Virus record (IMG/VR): IMGVR_UViG_3300034198_020821
Location: 1-35,579 of that record
Source: a virus
Strand: one strand, 5' to 3'
DNA length: 35,579 nt
Below are positions 1-5,815 of this stretch, one piece after another. The notes below the pieces were generated by a model, which was given only the letters and a program-made list of their open reading frames with translations, did no database searches and had not been told where the DNA came from. Within the stretch, counting starts at the first letter, position 1, and each line of letters starts with the position of its first letter. The translations under genes and the position numbers were made by a program.

Positions 1-87
1 GCTGCTCCTGTTTGCTCAGCTGCTCCATCTTCTCCCGTTGTTCAGGGGTCAGGCTGACGGCCACGGTATTGTTCTTTTTCTCAGTCA
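1..87. repeat. 87-bp terminal direct repeat, left copy (contig overlap)
   Basis: Bases 1-87 are identical to bases 35493-35579. An exact short repeat at both ends of a contig is the usual mark of an assembled circle, so the sequence after base 35579 continues at base 88. The repeat carries the 5' part of a leftward ribbon-helix-helix gene. A genuine phage terminal repeat is possible, but T7-type terminal repeats are usually longer and lie beside early promoters or packaging signals. Confidence 0.9.
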
Positions 88-393
88 GGAGATTTGGCTC
101 TCCTTGTAGGACTGTTTACGATAACAGGGGATGCAAACCATCTGCCCGATGGTGTTGGGGTACAGGTATTTGAGGGGTAACGCCTGCTCACAGTGGCCGC
201 AAGGGATCTGGGCTTCCAGATTGGCGTTGGGGTGAATGTAATTGTCCAGGTCCTGGCGGTGGATCAGGTATCGGTCGGCCACTAGGACCACGCTGGGGAA
301 CTTCCCGGCCTCACGCAATTTGTGAACCCATGCCCTGGAGCGGTTCAGCTTTTTTGCGATATCTGAAATGGTAAGCCAGTCCTTAAAATTCAA
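85..393 (-). CDS. HTH (excisionase/MerR-like) plus zinc-ribbon protein, 102 aa
   Basis: A leftward gene with a TTG start preceded by GAGG about nine bases upstream. Residues 8-52 look like a short MerR/excisionase-type winged helix: an ISDIAKKL helix, a recognition helix ending in KLREAGKFP, then an RYLIHRQDLDNY wing. The C-terminal half has a zinc-ribbon pattern with C65-x2-C68 and C87-x2-C90. The fold suggests a DNA-binding regulator or recombination directionality factor, which would fit a genome carrying a serine recombinase; that role is inference. It lies directly downstream of the 28-bp site at 419-446. Its stop codon overlaps the start region of the ribbon-helix-helix gene that continues across the contig join. 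Confidence 0.75.
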   Translation of the reverse strand: MNFKDWLTISDIAKKLNRSRAWVHKLREAGKFPSVVLVADRYLIHRQDLDNYIHPNANLEAQIPCGHCEQALPLKYLYPNTIGQMVCIPCYRKQSYKESQIS

Positions 394-659
394 GGATTAA
401 AACCTCTTAATTGAACCGGGTTCAACAACCAGTTGATTGATGAACCACTTGTGCCGCTCATGTAAACCAGACTAACCGTGGTCGCGTTTCGGGTCAAACA
501 AAAAGCGATCCATGTAAATTTTTTTTGTCAATTAGACTGAATTATTAATGTTTAAAAACATGAGTAGACAAGGGGATTCATGGGTTTAAAGTAAAGTTTA
601 CAATCATACACAACAAGATCAGTGTACGCTTGTCACCCTTGACAAGCTCAAAAATTGTT
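394..659. other. Intergenic control region between two leftward genes
   Basis: This 266-base stretch has no convincing gene. It holds a perfect 15-bp palindrome at 411-425, the 28-bp site at 419-446, an AT-rich run with a small inverted repeat at 548-561 (ATGTTT and AAACAT arms), and a rightward promoter candidate with a conserved 16-bp box at 622-666. The box runs into a perfect 8-bp inverted repeat (GCTTGTCA, four bases, TGACAAGC; 628-647), a plausible operator. Confidence 0.6.
419..446 (+). repeat. 28-bp dyad site, copy 1 (candidate recombination site or operator)
   Basis: Two 13-bp arms, GGTTCAACAACCA and TGATTGATGAACC, surround the 2-bp core GT. Eleven of 13 arm positions are related by two-fold symmetry. 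The exact reverse complement of all 28 bases lies at 6324-6351, and the match stops sharply at both ends. Crossover sites of small serine recombinases (hix, res subsite I) have this size and design. A repressor operator would also be symmetric, but would not need identity at the asymmetric positions. Confidence 0.75.
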
Positions 660-666
660 TTATTTT
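622..666 (+). promoter_or_regulatory. Promoter candidate A with conserved 16-bp box
   Basis: The box GTGTACGCTTGTCACC (622-637) is followed by a perfect -35 TTGACA at 639-644, a 16-base spacer and TATTTT at 661-666 (4 of 6 to consensus). The same box occurs upstream of the terminase genes at 7306-7321 and, with three changes, of the tail fibre at 24307-24322. Here it would fire antisense to the leftward gene at 660-1247. Confidence 0.5.
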
Positions 667-1247
667 CCCCAGGTGATTAATCGCTGCCAGAGTGATGGAG
701 CCCCGTCTGTCTTGACTGGGGCATATTCAACCTGTTCTGTCACTTTGTTAATGTTGGCATCCGCCTTACCAGAGCTTAACAACAACATGCCGCGCATGGT
801 GTTAACTTCGCTTTCTTTGGCGGCAATGGTTTGGTCTTTGGCCTCCAGGGCCTGGGCGGTCAGTTCTCTTTCCCGAATCAGCATGTCTTCCAGTTGTTGT
901 ATACGCTTGTCTTTCTCGTTAACCAGTTGTTGCCAAGTGCTGTCCGCTGGGCTGTGAATAGCTTCGTCAATTTGCGGCAAGTGGTCGTTAACATTGACGT
1001 CGATTGATGACGCTGTTGTTGTGTGCTTTTGTTCGCGCTTGGTTTTCTCCTCCTGGCGCTGCTCCACGTAGCTACGGGGCACGGAGTAGATGGTGGTTCC
1101 GGCAAAGCCTGGACGACTACGCCAGCTGCCTTTTTTCTGGTCTTTGTAGAAGGTGGTGCGGCTGACCCCTAATTTCTCTTCCGCCTCAGACCCCAGCATC
1201 TCGATGTATTCAACGCCGTCAATCAGGATGTATTCGTTGTCGTCCAT
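660..1247 (-). CDS. DNA-binding protein with N-terminal HTH and long coiled coil (KfrA-like architecture)
   Basis: A 195-residue leftward gene with its ATG at 1247 and a weak AAGGGA upstream. Residues 15-60 form a winged-helix-like region (AEEKLGVSRTTFYKDQ, then a wing ending in SVPRSYVEQ). From about residue 95 to 160 the protein is a heptad-rich coiled coil. The layout of HTH head plus coiled-coil tail resembles plasmid KfrA-type proteins and some phage and plasmid regulators or partition factors. No family-defining motif was recognised, so the function is open. It lies next to the initiator candidate and under antisense promoter candidate A, which would suit a role in copy control or maintenance (inference). 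Confidence 0.7.
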   Translation of the reverse strand: MDDNEYILIDGVEYIEMLGSEAEEKLGVSRTTFYKDQKKGSWRSRPGFAGTTIYSVPRSYVEQRQEEKTKREQKHTTTASSIDVNVNDHLPQIDEAIHSPADSTWQQLVNEKDKRIQQLEDMLIRERELTAQALEAKDQTIAAKESEVNTMRGMLLLSSGKADANINKVTEQVEYAPVKTDGAPSLWQRLITWGK

Positions 1248-1394
1248 TGGCAGGGGTTCCCTTCTGTTGTGATGTATGGTTTACTCAAATTGTTGTTAAC
1301 GCTTACTTAAGTTGTTGACAATGTGCGCAAACAGTGTACCATGATCGATCATCGGGCGTTTACGGATAGAGACAAAGCCCTTTGATTGAATATC

Positions 1395-1430
1395 AAAAAC
1401 CCTCGGCGCATGAAGCGATCCGAGGGTAAA
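1395..1430 (-). terminator. Leftward rho-independent terminator
   Basis: The arms ACCCTCGG (1399-1406) and CCGAGGGT (1420-1427) pair perfectly. Read leftward, the stem is followed by five U (complement of AAAAA at 1395-1399). It would stop leftward transcription before the gene that starts at 1247. Confidence 0.7.
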
Positions 1431-1509
1431 AAGAAAATCTTGTTGGAATCAGCTTATCACGCCGTATTGTTGCTGGCAAGCTGGTGGTGAAAGGCTTTTA
1501 AATTTTGAA

Positions 1510-1551
1510 GGTTCAACAAACCCTGCCTACCAAATTAATCTTTTTTGAACC
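1510..1551. repeat. Accessory half-sites related to the 28-bp site
   Basis: GGTTCAACAAACC (1510-1522) matches the left arm of the 28-bp site apart from one inserted or changed base. An inverted TGAACC lies at 1546-1551, giving a dyad with a longer spacer. Such stretched dyads occur as accessory subsites of resolvases, and also as weaker operators. Confidence 0.4.
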
Positions 1552-1664
1552 GTTGACGGGATCGGGTGGTCGTGGTTATTCTGAAATAGAACCGTTTTTG
1601 TTGAATAAACGATCTTCATAGTAAACAGCGAGGAGAGGTACCCATCATGTAGCGCTTTCAAACT

Positions 1665-1710
1665 CAATAAAAAACCCCCGACTGCTAAGAACAGCGAGGG
1701 TTTTAAAATC
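1665..1710 (-). terminator. Bidirectional terminator, stronger leftward
   Basis: The arms AAAACCCCCG (1671-1680) and CGAGGGTTTT (1695-1704) pair with one mismatch. Read leftward, the stem is followed by TTTTTTATTG; read rightward, by TTTTAAAATC. It sits about 100 bases before the initiator candidate's start and about 20 bases after the start-stop minigene, so it could also attenuate the initiator transcript. Confidence 0.6.
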
Positions 1711-1802
1711 AAAAAAGTTTAAGAACTATGCGTAGCATTCTAGCACGGGCAACGTACCCGGTGCAAGTATTTTGTTGCGCGTGGTTAGAGAGGAGTTTTT
1801 CC

Positions 1803-2405
1803 GTGGAACAAGCTGCTGTTTGGCAGAGTATTTTGGCTGCGTTTTGCGCCCGTATGGGGGATTGTCTAGCCGCGCGAATGGTGCGCGATGAAGTGAGCCT
1901 GGAGGCGCTGGAAGGCGACCGGGCAAAGCTGGCTGCTAGTTCTGGCTATTGGGCTACCCAGTTGGGCCGAAAGCATCGGGGAGACTTGCTGGCTGCGTTT
2001 GCCCAAGTGCTAGGCCGGGAAGTGCGTCTGGAAATTTTTGTAAAATCGCCTATTAATAATATTAATAATAATTATAATTTAAATATTAATTCTAGGTTAG
2101 ATAGTAGTAGAGAGGTTTTATTAGAAGAAAATAATATTAATATTATTAATCGGGACTATTCTGGTTTAAGGGCTAAAATCCACTCTGACCCTGTGTTTCT
2201 GGAGGTTCAAAGCTGGGGAGTTGACGCCCCGTTTATTTATGCGGCGGTTCGAGATAACGGAGAGGCTGCTGTTAAAGGGGTGGTCCAGCGTTTAAAGAAA
2301 CTGGCAGATTCCTACTTCCGGCAATGGGAATCTATCCCGCATCAGCGCGGGCGTTTATTTAACGTTGAAATGAAAAAACTCAAGGCGGCTAAAAGGTCAT
2401 TGTGA
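1803..2405 (+). CDS. Replication initiator candidate with DnaA domain-I-like N terminus, 200 aa
   Basis: GTG at 1803 is chosen because AGAGGAG lies seven bases upstream; the open frame extends further but has no ribosome site there. Residues 5-80 match the pattern of DnaA N-terminal domain I: a WQSILAAF helix, VSLEALEGDRAKLAA strands, a helix with WATQLGRKHRGDLLAAF, then GREVRLEIFV. That domain binds DnaB or DnaA partners. An Asn/Ile linker (about 83-115) follows, then a helical, basic C-terminal domain of about 80 residues. No AAA+ ATPase motif is present. It is the only rightward gene in the early region and its linker-coding DNA is extremely AT-rich and palindromic, as in phages whose origin lies inside the initiator gene. 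DNA binding by the C terminus is inferred. Confidence 0.65.
   Translation: MEQAAVWQSILAAFCARMGDCLAARMVRDEVSLEALEGDRAKLAASSGYWATQLGRKHRGDLLAAFAQVLGREVRLEIFVKSPINNINNNYNLNINSRLDSSREVLLEENNINIINRDYSGLRAKIHSDPVFLEVQSWGVDAPFIYAAVRDNGEAAVKGVVQRLKKLADSYFRQWESIPHQRGRLFNVEMKKLKAAKRSL
2050..2150. other. AT-rich palindromic tract inside the initiator gene (origin candidate)
   Basis: This 100-base tract is almost only A and T. It holds an exact 18-bp palindrome at 2130-2147 (AATAATATT followed by AATATTATT) and an inverted copy pair, ATTAATAATATTAAT (about 2053) against ATTAATATTATTAAT (2136-2150). It would melt easily and lies in the linker region of a DnaA-domain gene, so a DNA-unwinding element is a reasonable guess. 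No clear iteron array was found. Confidence 0.45.
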
Positions 2406-2410
2406 AAGAA

Positions 2411-2641
2411 TTAATCTTGCGGCAGTATTTTGGAAGGGCTTTCATGCAGGTATTTCAACCAGTCCAGTTTTGTGCGGGCGGAGCAATGGGCTACCGCGTC
2501 TTGTGCCGTTGGATATCGTCCGTGCTTGCGTTTGAACCAAACTTGATAGTGGACGGTATTCACTTGATGGGGCTCGTGGTACTCGTGGAAAATTCCGCAC
2601 TGCGGGCAGATACCTTCAGGGAGTGGAAATAGTAAAATCAC
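2411..2641 (-). CDS. Small Cys/His-rich protein, 76 aa
   Basis: The GTG start at 2641 is supported by AAGGAG seven bases upstream. The protein has an N-terminal CPQCG followed by H19, H22 and H25 and a later VAHC, so it may bind zinc. The C-terminal half (KRKHGRYPTAQDAVAHCSARTKLDWL) is basic and helical. No family was recognised. Its 3' end nearly abuts the 3' end of the initiator gene (2405), so the two are convergent. A reading frame on the opposite strand over the same bases lacks a ribosome site and is judged a shadow. Confidence 0.6.
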   Translation of the reverse strand: MILLFPLPEGICPQCGIFHEYHEPHQVNTVHYQVWFKRKHGRYPTAQDAVAHCSARTKLDWLKYLHESPSKILPQD

Positions 2642-2705
2642 AAACTTGCTCCTTTCTTTGGTTCTTGGTTATTTTAATTATCCTCGCAAAAAAAAACACA
2701 TTTAT

Positions 2706-2734
2706 GCCCTGCCGTTATTGGCAGGGCTTTTTTT
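2706..2734 (+). terminator. Rightward terminator
   Basis: The arms GCCCTGCC (2706-2713) and GGCAGGGC (2720-2727) pair perfectly around a six-base loop, followed by seven T. It would end the rightward initiator transcript that began upstream of 1803. It overlaps the 3' end of the leftward gene at 2715-2915. Confidence 0.8.
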
Positions 2735-2915
2735 GTGCGTCTTGTTCGGCTTGTGATTCTATCCAGTCGGCCAGCCATCCGCGCGGTTTTGAGTTGAGCC
2801 ATTGCTTGGCGGCTGGGCTTATTTTGCCGCTGAAGGTTTCGGACCGCTTGGCCGCCCCTTTGGTGGTTCCTGGGGGGCGGCCGGGGTGGCGCTTGGGCTG
2901 TGGTTTACTGTCCAA
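2715..2915 (-). CDS. Small basic protein with AT-hook-like motif, 66 aa
   Basis: TTG at 2915 is the chosen start because GGAGG lies six bases upstream. It overlaps the end of the preceding gene by 11 bases, which suggests coupled translation. The N terminus is very basic with RHPGRPPGT, an AT-hook-like GRP core. Residues 28-58 (SGKISPAAKQWLNSKPRGWLADW) look like a strand plus two helices. A DNA-binding role is plausible, but no family is recognised. Confidence 0.55.
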   Translation of the reverse strand: MDSKPQPKRHPGRPPGTTKGAAKRSETFSGKISPAAKQWLNSKPRGWLADWIESQAEQDAQKKPCQ

Positions 2916-3090
2916 ATTGCGCCTCCAGCATTTGTTTTACTGCCTCAAACGCTTCTTGCGCATCTGCTTCGGAGCAATCGCCCAGATCGATCCATTCCGT
3001 ATGGATTCGTGGAGGGTCAAGCCAGGCCAGTTTGACGTTTATCCCATATTGATTGCCATTTTTGGTCATTGTCGATTGATTATCAAACAT
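2905..3090 (-). CDS. Hypothetical small acidic protein, 61 aa
   Basis: ATG at 3090 is chosen because AGGGG (3101-3105) lies ten bases upstream; an in-frame TTG at 3111 is also possible. The protein has a short strand region (YGINVKLAWL) and a C-terminal helix (EADAQEAFEAVKQMLEAQ). No family was recognised. Its ribosome-binding region lies within a 20-bp tandem duplication (3093-3132) that also covers the end of the upstream gene. Confidence 0.5.
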   Translation of the reverse strand: MFDNQSTMTKNGNQYGINVKLAWLDPPRIHTEWIDLGDCSEADAQEAFEAVKQMLEAQFGQ

Positions 3091-3092
3091 TT

Positions 3093-3132
3093 CAAATAAA
3101 CCCCTAACCAATCAAATAAACCCCTAACCAAA
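3093..3132. repeat. Two tandem 20-bp units
   Basis: The unit CAAATAAACCCCTAACCAAT occurs at 3093-3112 and again at 3113-3132 with one change at the last base. The left unit supplies the Shine-Dalgarno of the gene starting at 3090 and the right unit holds the stop codon of the gene ending at 3124. It looks like a recent slippage duplication of a gene boundary. Confidence 0.85.
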
Positions 3133-3441
3133 CTTCGCAACGAGTGCTTCGGCTTCTGTGATAGCTTCGGCGTAGTCAGTCAAATCATCTTCCTCAAATC
3201 CGGCTTCAATGGCTTGTTCTTTGTGCGCTTTCAGAGCTTCCGCTTCGTTGGATACATTGAAACCCGAATAAGCGGTGTCATAATCATCGCAGTGGCGAAC
3301 CCAGAAGCAGATTTCAGCGTTTTCATCCTCTCTCAGAATCTGGTACTGGTCATAATTGAATTGGCCTTTCAGAACCTTGAAAGAACCGATATTCAGAGCG
3401 TCACTGGTATCTACTGCTTGGTTATATTCTAAAGTTGCCAT
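3124..3441 (-). CDS. Hypothetical acidic protein, 105 aa
   Basis: ATG at 3441 follows an AAAGGAAA ribosome site. The protein is acidic, with a strand-rich N-terminal part (GSFKVLKGQFNYDQYQILREDENAEICFWV) and a C-terminal Glu/Ala helix. No signal peptide, membrane segment or family motif was seen. It is the first gene after a leftward terminator at 3483-3516, so it probably has its own promoter in the AT-rich 3440-3480 stretch or depends on readthrough. Confidence 0.6.
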   Translation of the reverse strand: MATLEYNQAVDTSDALNIGSFKVLKGQFNYDQYQILREDENAEICFWVRHCDDYDTAYSGFNVSNEAEALKAHKEQAIEAGFEEDDLTDYAEAITEAEALVAKFG

Positions 3442-3482
3442 TGTCTCTATTTCCTTTGGGCGCTGCCCTTAACTGTAATACT

Positions 3483-3516
3483 AAAAAGCCGTCGGCGGGT
3501 CGAAACGCTAACGGCT
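3483..3516 (-). terminator. Leftward terminator candidate
   Basis: The arms AGCCGT (3487-3492) and ACGGCT (3511-3516) are separated by 18 bases that can pair partly. Read leftward, the stem is followed by TTTTTAG. It separates the recombinase/XRE operon from the downstream small genes. Confidence 0.55.
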
Positions 3517-3562
3517 CTCGTTTCATGCTTGCAAGTATTAAAGCACGACTTTAATTAAAAGG

Positions 3563-3715
3563 TCAAGGTTTATTTTCAAAAGCCTTTATAATGGCCTCTA
3601 TCAATGGTTTTAAGAATGTTTCCATGTATATTTTTTCAAATTCTTCAATGCCTGTTGGGCGTTGTGAATTTCTGAAAGTTATTTCAGTGGCTGTCATTGG
3701 GGTGTTTTCTGGCAA
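3563..3715 (-). CDS. Hypothetical small protein, 50 aa
   Basis: TTG at 3715 is preceded by a perfect GGAGG seven bases upstream, which is the main support for this gene. The product contains TEITFRNSQRPTGIEEF, then a long amphipathic helix (LKPLIEAIIKAFENKP). No family was recognised. It follows the gene ending at 3731 by 15 bases and is probably the last gene of the leftward control operon, just before the terminator at 3483-3516. Confidence 0.55.
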   Translation of the reverse strand: MPENTPMTATEITFRNSQRPTGIEEFEKIYMETFLKPLIEAIIKAFENKP

Positions 3716-3730
3716 GATTAATCCTCCAGG

Positions 3731-3934
3731 TCAAGGGATGAATTTGGAAAGCTCAAGATTGGGCCAATCCTCGTTGTGGACAATGATTGTGGGTGATATA
3801 TCACGGTAGGTGAAATCGATTTCTTTGTCTTTCCCAAGTGTGACTCTTACATCGTTGTTTTTTAAATTTTTTTCGATGGTAAGGTGTGACTGTAGCTCTT
3901 TCAGGTAGGCTTTTCTGATAGCTTCCGGGGTCAT
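3731..3934 (-). CDS. Hypothetical protein, 67 aa
   Basis: ATG at 3934 lies directly after the XRE gene (ends 3938) with GGAGG upstream. The N terminus is helical (PEAIRKAYLKELQSHLTIEKNL) and the rest is mixed (DVRVTLGKDKEIDFTYRDI). No domain was recognised. Its place directly behind the XRE regulator, in the same operon, would suit a regulator partner, but this is inference. Confidence 0.55.
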   Translation of the reverse strand: MTPEAIRKAYLKELQSHLTIEKNLKNNDVRVTLGKDKEIDFTYRDISPTIIVHNEDWPNLELSKFIP

Positions 3935-3937
3935 AGT

Positions 3938-4180
3938 TTAATCCTCCTGTTCGGGTGGGTGCTGGAGTTGTAGGTTGTCGATGGCGCGCACCAGATTGAT
4001 CATGGTCTTGATGTGTTCGCTCTTGCGCCATTCCCCGCGCTCCCATCGGCTGATGCGGGTGCGGGAAATGCCCAGGATGTTGGCCAAGTCCTCCTGCTTC
4101 ATGTTCGCCCTGGTGCGGATGTCCTGAAGGGCGGCCAGCTTTTCCTCCAGGTCGAGGATGAAATAATCCGGTAATTCCAT
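3938..4180 (-). CDS. XRE-family HTH transcriptional regulator, 80 aa
   Basis: Residues 13-70 form a Cro/C1-type HTH: LAALQDIRTRANMKQEDLAN, then ILGISRTRISRWERGEW, where the second helix and the SRWERGE signature are typical. It is a small regulator without a dimerisation or protease domain, the size of many phage Cro-like repressors. It is three bases from the upstream membrane-protein gene and one gene from the serine recombinase, so all three are probably co-transcribed. Likely targets are the dyad sites of this genome (5997-6013 or the 28-bp sites), which the sequence cannot decide. Confidence 0.85.
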   Translation of the reverse strand: MELPDYFILDLEEKLAALQDIRTRANMKQEDLANILGISRTRISRWERGEWRKSEHIKTMINLVRAIDNLQLQHPPEQED

Positions 4181-4183
4181 GGG

Positions 4184-4360
4184 TCAGCCTTTGCTTTGCT
4201 TGTTTTGAGTTATATAATACACGACCCAAAGGTTTACCATAGCGGTGAGGGGCGGGGCTATGAGTGCCCACTTGCCCCGCCAGATTTGAAACAGTATTAC
4301 CAGGACCTCGATGCCCATGCCTGCCCGGTATAATTTTTTTAAGTCATTTTGTTCAGGCAT
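4184..4360 (-). CDS. Small membrane protein between recombinase and XRE gene, 58 aa
   Basis: ATG at 4360 overlaps the recombinase stop (the shared run is ATGCCTGA), which favours coupled translation. The product has a polar N terminus, a hydrophobic stretch (residues 14-27, GMGIEVLVILFQIW), a basic turn, then a second one (33-52, LIAPPLTAMVNLWVVYYI) and a Lys/Gln-rich tail. It is therefore a probable two-pass membrane protein. The function is unknown; small membrane proteins beside phage regulators sometimes act in exclusion or holin control, which is only a possibility here. Confidence 0.6.
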   Translation of the reverse strand: MPEQNDLKKLYRAGMGIEVLVILFQIWRGKWALIAPPLTAMVNLWVVYYITQNKQSKG

Positions 4361-4994
4361 TGGCGGAAATCTTTCTTTTGTTCAATTCATCCGGGGCGTG
4401 TTCGTTCAGGATTTTGTAAACTGTGCCCACGGCGCACCCCGCTTTTTTGGCGATGATTTTGAGCGGGATGTTCTCCTGACTCATCTCCAGAATCTGATCG
4501 ATGAGCTCCGGCTTGTAATGCACGGCCGGGCGGCCCAGGGTTTTTCCCTGCGCCCTGGCTCGGGCCAGTCCCTCCATGACTTTCTCCACGGTGCTCTCCC
4601 GCTCATATTGGGCGAAAGCCCCCAGAAGGTGATAAAACAGGCGCCCGGCCGGGGTGCTGGTGTTTAAATCCTCGGTCATTGAAAACAGGTTGACGCTGTT
4701 TTTCTTGAGCACTTCATCCGTAAAGTAAATTAAGTCCTTCAAGCTCCGGCCAATGCGGCTTAAGGACCAAAAGGCCACCATATCCACCTTGCGGCGGTGG
4801 ATATGGTCTATCATGCGTTGGAAGCCGGGGCGCTGGTTGGTTTTACCACTAAATCCCCAATCCCGGTAAACCCCCACAATGTCCCAGCCGTGATATTCGG
4901 CGGCCTTGCGAAGGGCCATAAACTGGTTCAAATTGGTCTGGTTACGGGTGCTGACCCGGACGTAAATATAAACGCGTGGGCGGCGCTCTGGCAT
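4353..4994 (-). CDS. Small serine recombinase (resolvase/invertase family), 213 aa
   Basis: The protein has the full resolvase layout. The nucleophile S15 lies in YVRVSTRNQ, and the catalytic region holds D71 and R80/R83/S84 in WSLSRIGRSLKD. A long helix follows (GAFAQYERESTVEKVMEGLARARAQG), then the GRP linker, and a C-terminal HTH (about 160-203, ENIPLKIIAKKAGCAVGTVYKIL). The length is typical of TnpR, Hin and Gin enzymes rather than large phage serine integrases. Such enzymes resolve or invert DNA at roughly 26-28-bp dyad sites, and two identical inverted 28-bp dyads flank this gene at 419-446 and 6324-6351. Inversion of the control module or dimer resolution are the candidate roles. Confidence 0.92.
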   Translation of the reverse strand: MPERRPRVYIYVRVSTRNQTNLNQFMALRKAAEYHGWDIVGVYRDWGFSGKTNQRPGFQRMIDHIHRRKVDMVAFWSLSRIGRSLKDLIYFTDEVLKKNSVNLFSMTEDLNTSTPAGRLFYHLLGAFAQYERESTVEKVMEGLARARAQGKTLGRPAVHYKPELIDQILEMSQENIPLKIIAKKAGCAVGTVYKILNEHAPDELNKRKISANA

Positions 4995-4996
4995 TT

Positions 4997-5203
4997 TTAT
5001 TTCCCCTCTTGGTTGATTAATTTGGTAAGTTCACGGGTTCTCTGGTCCACTCTGGCCACCGCTTCCCTGTGGGCCTGCTGCATGGCCGGGGGCATCTGGG
5101 CCAGCCGCCAGCTGCTAATTTCTGACAAAGCCGACAGCATCAAGCGGCATGTGCGCAGCTCTTTTTGGTGCTCATCCTTTTGGGCGATATCTTGATTAGC
5201 CAT
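4997..5203 (-). CDS. Hypothetical helical protein, 68 aa
   Basis: ATG at 5203 overlaps the end of the previous gene (5196) and the stop is two bases before the recombinase start. The product is Arg/Gln-rich and predicted fully helical, with a possible coiled coil in residues 10-60 (KELRTCRLMLSALSEISSW and QAHREAVARVDQRTREL). No family was recognised. The tight spacing shows it belongs to the recombinase operon. Confidence 0.55.
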   Translation of the reverse strand: MANQDIAQKDEHQKELRTCRLMLSALSEISSWRLAQMPPAMQQAHREAVARVDQRTRELTKLINQEGK

Positions 5204-5384
5204 AGGTTAACCCTGCCCGGTGTAATTTATCAATGAGTTCCCGCAGTTCGTCCAGGCATTTGTTGGCCAGCGTGGGCCGCCCGTTTTTGTAAGCGGTGTA
5301 ATAGGCTGTCTTTCCCTTGGCGTTGGACACGGGTTGGATGGTGTAACCGTGTAAAATCATGGGGCTGTCAGGGCTGGCGCTCAT
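5196..5384 (-). CDS. Hypothetical protein, 62 aa
   Basis: ATG at 5384 overlaps the stop of the TPR-like gene in an ATGA junction. The product begins with a strand-like segment (MILHGYTIQPVSNAKGKTAYYTAYKNGRPTL with alternating aromatic residues) and ends in a helix (CLDELRELIDKLHRAG). This beta-beta-alpha pattern recalls small AP2-like or integrase arm-binding-like domains, but no specific family is claimed. Confidence 0.55.
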   Translation of the reverse strand: MSASPDSPMILHGYTIQPVSNAKGKTAYYTAYKNGRPTLANKCLDELRELIDKLHRAGLTYG

Positions 5385-5707
5385 TGGGCTTTCCTCCGTT
5401 GTTCGCTGCGCAGGTTCAGGGTCTCGTGGTAATAATCGGCGGCCTCACTGGTCCGGTTCAGCATGTAGCAAACATCGGCTTTCAGCTCATAGGCTTCATC
5501 ATTGCGGCTGTTCAGTTCTAAGGCGATATCAATCAGCCATTCTGAGCGCTGGAAGTCACCCGCAATGAAAGCCTCACGGGATAAATCGACCATCATGCGG
5601 TCAGTGACCACGGCGGGCGGCGCGCCCCGTTTTTTTAGGGGTTTAACGCCTCTGGGCTGAAACTGGAGGAACTGCAATAGTCCGGGTTTTTGGCTCTGGT
5701 GGGTCAT
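5381..5707 (-). CDS. TPR-like protein, 108 aa
   Basis: ATG at 5707 is chosen because AAAGGAAA lies about seven bases upstream. Residues 47-100 form one to two tetratricopeptide-like repeats: AFIAGDFQRSEWLIDIALEL, then DEAYELKADVCYMLNRTSEAADYY, with the usual Gly/Ala and Tyr positions. The N-terminal 40 residues are basic and unstructured-looking. TPR units mediate protein contacts, so the protein is probably an adaptor for a host or phage partner; no enzyme motif is present. It is followed by the two small genes that lead into the recombinase. Confidence 0.65.
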   Translation of the reverse strand: MTHQSQKPGLLQFLQFQPRGVKPLKKRGAPPAVVTDRMMVDLSREAFIAGDFQRSEWLIDIALELNSRNDEAYELKADVCYMLNRTSEAADYYHETLNLRSEQRRKAQ

Positions 5708-5815
5708 AACAAGATTTCCTTTCACTTTTTGATTTCTCGGTTATAATCGCGTTTTTTAATTTATTTATAGAGAGATATAGATATAGATTTAGTTATGGGG
5801 GGTATGGGGGGAGAT

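Larger units (their letters stand above)
1248..1802. promoter_or_regulatory. 555-bp leader and control region upstream of the initiator candidate
   Basis: No convincing long gene is present. Rightward promoter candidates are TTGACA at 1315-1320 with TACCAT 16 bases downstream, and TTGACG at 1553-1558 with TATTCT 18 bases downstream. A leftward promoter for the gene ending at 660 may be TTAACA-17-TACATC, about 50 bases upstream of its start. The region also has two hairpins whose T-runs face left, the GGTTCAAC half-sites at 1510 and 1546, and a start-stop minigene: a strong GGAGAGG eight bases before ATG TAG at 1647-1652. Confidence 0.5.

Noticed and set aside
1-87. T7-type direct terminal repeat
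   Set aside because: It is only 87 bases long and lies within an operon with an open frame running through it; an assembly overlap explains it better.
1527-1712. Leftward open frame of 61 aa in the initiator leader
   Set aside because: It would start inside the bidirectional terminator and has no ribosome site.
2402-2632. Rightward open frame of 76 aa opposite the Cys/His protein
   Set aside because: No ribosome site; the leftward gene on the same bases has an ideal one and a zinc-like pattern.
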